Assembly (NCBI GenBank): GCA_012520015.1
Contig: JAAYPD010000295.1
Coordinates: 1 to 10,200 of the forward strand
Direction: 5' to 3'
DNA length: 10,200 nt
Source of the DNA: Methanomicrobiales archaeon
GTDB taxonomy: Archaea > Halobacteriota > Methanomicrobia > Methanomicrobiales > Methanospirillaceae
This document shows, in pieces, positions 8,501-10,200 of the stretch. The position numbers and the translations under genes were made by a program. Position 1 is the first letter of the stretch. The number at the start of each line of letters is the position of its first letter. The notes under the pieces were generated by a model. That model did no database searches. It saw nothing but the letters and a program-made list of their open reading frames with translations, and was not told where the DNA came from.

Positions 8501-9222
8501 TTTTTTGACAATGTAACGGATTGAAGGTTGAAAAGGAGGTCGATTTTTCCGGTGAAGTAATGGTCGATGACTTTGAGGCCTGGTCTTGCACCAAGATCCT
8601 CGTCACCGGTTCCGATGCAAAATACCGGGATGACATCATGGTCTTCCTCCAGTCTCCTGATGAGTGCATCGATTACCTGTAGATCCCGGTTGGCCCAGTA
8701 TAGGCGGTAAAACAGGATGCCAATGGCTGACTTGTGAGTTCTTCCCCTCCAGTTAAAATATTCCTCAGTGCTTGTAAAGATCTGACCTGCATCAGGATGA
8801 TATATCCCGTCCCATACAGCAGGTTCAGGTGGATCATATGTTATATCTTCGTGAAGTACTTTGGCACGAAGGTACCTGATGAGGTTGTCAAGGTTCTTCT
8901 CTCCGCCATAGATGTAATAAACAGAGGCGGTAGCGGCAACTTTGACAGGGACCGTTGAGGCTGAAAAACCTTCCTGGTTATATCCTATAGGAACAACCGG
9001 GACATGTTCTGGTATTTTTGGAATGAAATCGTCCCAGAAGGATGCATTTGACGGATGGATAAGACAAAGGTCGGAGTCATCGATGTGATGGATGAAATCA
9101 TCCAGGTTTTCAAGGTTTTTTGCTGTTGAACTGGTAATGAAGGCATGTTCTATTCTTTGGGATTTGCATGCCATGGTCAATAGGGGGAGTTCACCGCCCC
9201 ATATGATTCCTGAGATTTTCAT
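5503..9222 (-). CDS. cobN: CobN/BchH-family large chelatase subunit
   Basis: This is the tetrapyrrole-binding catalytic subunit of an ATP-dependent metal chelatase (CobN/ChlH/BchH family), 1,239 aa and full length for the family. The strongest block is HVGTHGTLEFLPGKSVVLSD (535-554), followed by NPPEGTIAKRRTNATLIGHM (575-594); both match the conserved chelatase core, including its invariant His and Glu residues. Further family blocks are TDILPTGRNFYSLDP (816-830), WTASDIMWSDGE (868-879), IFGSRAGTYGMGV (969-981) and EYDLLGCCCYFGAHGGM (1039-1055). Unusual cysteines are C493, C498, C503 and the triplet C1045-1047. The N-terminus MKISGIIWGGELPLL fits the family start, although no Shine-Dalgarno is visible. 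It is the first gene of the operon and overlaps the motor gene at TAATG. The family inserts Co or Mg; the metal here is uncertain, because methanogens normally insert cobalt early through CbiX-type enzymes. Confidence 0.95.
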   Translation of the reverse strand: MKISGIIWGGELPLLTMACKSQRIEHAFITSSTAKNLENLDDFIHHIDDSDLCLIHPSNASFWDDFIPKIPEHVPVVPIGYNQEGFSASTVPVKVAATASVYYIYGGEKNLDNLIRYLRAKVLHEDITYDPPEPAVWDGIYHPDAGQIFTSTEEYFNWRGRTHKSAIGILFYRLYWANRDLQVIDALIRRLEEDHDVIPVFCIGTGDEDLGARPGLKVIDHYFTGKIDLLFNLQSVTLSKNTKETVEGLKNLNIPVIHPVMIYNRTEAEWEEDSAGLCASEVGWAFVVPEFLGMTGMIPVGAKSPGDTIDGEVQWHEPLPERIGRLCQFASGWVRLKQKKPAERKIAFILNNSPCTSIEATVGTAAHLDALESVAGILQIMKDAGYRVQPPADGKELITTILDRKALSEFRWTSVTETVTKGGALALLGEETWRPWIEALPRKLQDKLRETWGNPPGEERDGVPAGMIHEGKLVITGISYGNVLVMTQPKRGCAGSRCDGQVCKILHDPEIPPPYHYFATYQYLVKKLKIDAIVHVGTHGTLEFLPGKSVVLSDTCLPDAVLGPVPFLYIYNTDNPPEGTIAKRRTNATLIGHMQSLMTGSGLYGELAELADRIDEYTRARDADPARAHALEHVILDLIKRASLEKEINLEQIMSTGGGMDEIIEASHESLTRIYNSQIPDGMHIFGKVPNGERRALYITGLLRFNQELRKLMLDLAGIDLIPKAGEFALLRMLDKQAEKFTLALLDGNTPASAAKIALGERLVQPDSALLAPVSEKVMELSAQISASDEHEALLRALSAEYIEPGPSGLVSRGRTDILPTGRNFYSLDPFSVPTEAAFRVGRKLAEIMLEKFRSEEGRYPETVAVYWTASDIMWSDGETFGKLLHLLGVEPIYRQGRVTSLKVIPLQVLGRPRIDINVRASGILRDCFYNCIELLDDAVAKVAALDEPAGMNYIRKHQVGESGQTPRIFGSRAGTYGMGVNLALYASAWKEEADLADIYITWNGYGYGKGVYGKPSHDDLISQLKTVDVTFNKTATDEYDLLGCCCYFGAHGGMTLAAETVKGERVATYYGDTRDPSNVEVRTLAEELTRVVRTKLLNPRYIDGLKEHGYSGASELSRRITRVYGWDATTGQVDDWIFDDIARTFILDPNNRDFFEENNPYALEEIGRRLLEAHERGVWEADPDVIDGVKEAYLMIEGWMEERMDGTGGTVQGGSIDIYSMNDVSAWKEKAGRMKGGK
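5510..5515 (-). promoter_or_regulatory. Strong Shine-Dalgarno that fixes the chelatase motor start
   Basis: AGGAGG inside the last codons of cobN lies six bases before the ATG at 5503-5501. The cobN stop TAA (5505-5503) shares its last base with that ATG. This supports a 684-aa product rather than the 697-aa frame opening at 5542, whose ATG would lie inside cobN. Confidence 0.8.
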
Positions 9223-9555
9223 GATAATGTCGGGTTTATTAATGGTCAGAATAATCTTGTTATATTTTCAATTCCACCGGCAGGTTATGTCCTGATTTTC
9301 GTTAAATTATCGGGTTGTTATTTCTTTTCACAGCGTCAGGAGGCCCGGGAGAATATGGTCTTCGGGGGAGATCATGAATTTGTGCATATTCTATATTGGA
9401 CGGAATTAAGTATTAAGTAATTGGGTAAATTCAAACCAGTTATTATGAATGATGAAAATGTAATACGATATTATTGTATTTATTTTTTTAATTTGATTAA
9501 TATCATTCACTGAGAAGAGTCTGATTTGGATAATATTGATATGAGTTTCATTCAA
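9223..9555. other. 333-bp intergenic region upstream of the cobN operon
   Basis: No convincing gene lies here. It holds the predicted cobN promoter, two related 17-bp segments centred on TCGGGTT (9224-9240 and 9306-9322), a GC-rich patch CCCGGG near 9344-9349, a perfect tandem heptamer ATTAAGT (9405-9411 and 9412-9418), and a strongly AT-rich stretch from about 9400. A run of seven T on the plus strand (9483-9489) sits in a T-rich tract and could end a plus-strand transcript. No cobalamin riboswitch in the orientation of cobN could be recognised. Confidence 0.6.
9259..9272 (-). promoter_or_regulatory. Predicted archaeal promoter (BRE/TATA-like) of the cobN operon
   Basis: On the minus strand TTGAAAATATAAC reads as a purine/A-rich BRE followed by a TATA-like AAAATATA (9268-9261), 38 bases before the cobN ATG. 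With normal archaeal spacing, transcription would start near 9238-9241, giving a leader of about 16-20 bases. No Shine-Dalgarno lies in that leader, which fits short-leader or near-leaderless initiation. This is prediction from sequence pattern only. Confidence 0.45.
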
Positions 9556-9930
9556 TTAATCCAGATATCTCGTTTGGCCCATGATACAACAGGATGCATC
9601 TGGTTGAATAGCCAAATACTTATTATGTTTTATTATCGCGGGTTTTAGACTAATGTATGTTTTTTTAATCTCCTCGAGGAATGATCTGGCATTTTTAACA
9701 ACCATTTCTGCCTGTTCCCGGGTTATAGGAGATAAGAAAGAATAATCTGCTTTTTCACGTAATTCCTCTGCACTGGCAAGCATCCGTCCATATTCACGAT
9801 TGATGTCCCCGCTCTGGATACATATCTCCCCAAACCTGGTTATCAGTCCGGCATGTGTATTCATCGTTATTCCATTTTGAAGCAAAATAGCGGTTACTGC
9901 ATGGAACATAGAATAATAACTTCTATTCAC
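9556..9930 (-). CDS. HEPN-domain protein, probably an N-terminally truncated remnant
   Basis: This 124-codon frame resembles UPF0332/HEPN proteins, which are small all-helical partners often paired with MNT nucleotidyltransferases in toxin-antitoxin systems. Recognisable parts are NRSYYSMFHA with an RX6H motif (R3 to H10), the THAGLITRFG segment (25-34), and the helix through LASAEELREKADYSF and ARSFLEEIKKTY (51-92). The only upstream start is a GTG at 9930 with no Shine-Dalgarno. HEPN-like homology already starts a few codons before it (LFSDAV), and about 25-30 residues of helix 1 expected in the family are absent. The in-frame stop at 9993-9991 leaves no room for them. The last 32 residues after KKTY do not look like HEPN sequence. 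I read it as a decayed fragment; expression from GTG is possible but unproven. No MNT partner is visible. Confidence 0.6.
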   Translation of the reverse strand: MNRSYYSMFHAVTAILLQNGITMNTHAGLITRFGEICIQSGDINREYGRMLASAEELREKADYSFLSPITREQAEMVVKNARSFLEEIKKTYISLKPAIIKHNKYLAIQPDASCCIMGQTRYLD

Positions 9931-9947
9931 AGCATCGGAAAAAAGAT

Positions 9948-10200
9948 TTATGGTTTGATTTTTACCACGGTATTTGCAATGGTTCTTCCCTCACTGTCAA
10001 CAATCATCAGATTAAATCTAAAATTCACAAATTTTGAATTTTTAAATCCATAGTAACCGGAAGATGAATCACTTGTTCCAGAAGAGCCATATAATCTGGG
10101 TTGAACATCATCGGGTGATGTGATTGCATAATCTCCGGCCTGGAGAAATCTTGCTGACTTTGATGCTGCAAGTGTTGGATCATACCAAGTAATATTTGCA
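9948..10200 (-). CDS. Unrecognised protein, C-terminal 83 residues only (enters from right edge)
   Basis: An open minus-strand frame runs in from the right edge and ends at TAA (9950-9948). The visible part is hydrophilic and serine-rich (GSSGTSDSSSGYYG, 38-51). It finishes with alternating strand-like residues FVNFRFNLMIVDSEGR and TIANTVVKIKP. No family is recognised. The composition would suit the end of an extracellular beta-sandwich-rich protein, but that is a guess, since no signal peptide or anchor is in view. It stops 17 bp before the GTG of the HEPN remnant, so both could have been in one transcript, or the HEPN fragment may have been fused behind it by a rearrangement. Confidence 0.6.
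   Translation of the reverse strand, partial: ANITWYDPTLAASKSARFLQAGDYAITSPDDVQPRLYGSSGTSDSSSGYYGFKNSKFVNFRFNLMIVDSEGRTIANTVVKIKP

Noticed and set aside
9331..9350. Plus-strand GCGTCAGGAGGCCCGGG resembles the B12 box of cobalamin riboswitches
   Set aside because: It lies on the strand opposite to cobN, differs from the box at several bases, and no other conserved riboswitch segment is found in the expected upstream 150-200 bases, which run into the cobN 5' end. Chance likeness is more likely.
9341..9353. GC-rich CCCGGG patch as a possible intrinsic terminator hairpin
   Set aside because: The palindrome is too short for a stable stem and no T-run follows directly on either strand.
1..10200. 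CRISPR array, tRNA or rRNA genes, insertion sequence or integrase
   Set aside because: No regularly spaced repeats, cloverleaf-like sequences, rRNA segments, transposase frames or paired terminal inverted repeats were recognised by eye.

Overview
The window reads as an archaeal chromosome segment, most plausibly from a methanogen of the Methanomicrobiales (Methanospirillum-like). That placement is an inference. It rests on the cysteine-rich CobN-like chelatase subunit, the fused ChlI/ChlD-type partner, a BRE/TATA-like rather than -35/-10-like promoter, moderate GC in the genes, and AT-rich intergenic DNA. No rRNA or other marker confirms the taxon.

About 90% of the window is one minus-strand operon running from position 9222 to beyond the left edge. 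In transcription order it holds: a CobN/BchH-family large chelatase subunit; a fused AAA+/VWA (ChlI-ChlD type) chelatase motor subunit; a FecCD/BtuC-type permease; its FecE/BtuD-type ATPase; a DrrA-type ATPase; and a DrrB-type ABC-2 permease cut by the left edge. Junctions are very tight: TAATG overlap, 15 bp, 16 bp, TAAATG, ATGA overlap. Co-transcription and translational coupling are therefore likely. The operon joins an ATP-driven metal-into-tetrapyrrole chelatase to an importer module of the siderophore/cobalamin class and to a second, exporter-type ABC pair. No substrate-binding protein for the importer is in the window, and no other cobalamin or F430 biosynthesis gene is present, so the metal and the tetrapyrrole cannot be named from sequence.

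The operon promoter is probably the TATA-like element near 9261-9270, with a short leader that has no Shine-Dalgarno. Upstream is a 333-bp AT-rich gap (9223-9555). It contains a pair of TCGGGTT-centred repeats, a tandem heptamer, and a possible but weak plus-strand short ORF with a T-run behind it.

The right end (9556-10200) holds two further minus-strand genes. One is a HEPN-domain ORF whose first helix is missing and whose recognisable homology runs upstream of its only start codon, so it looks like a 5'-truncated remnant. The other is the C-terminal 83 residues of an unrecognised serine-rich protein that enters from the right edge and ends 17 bp before the HEPN start codon.
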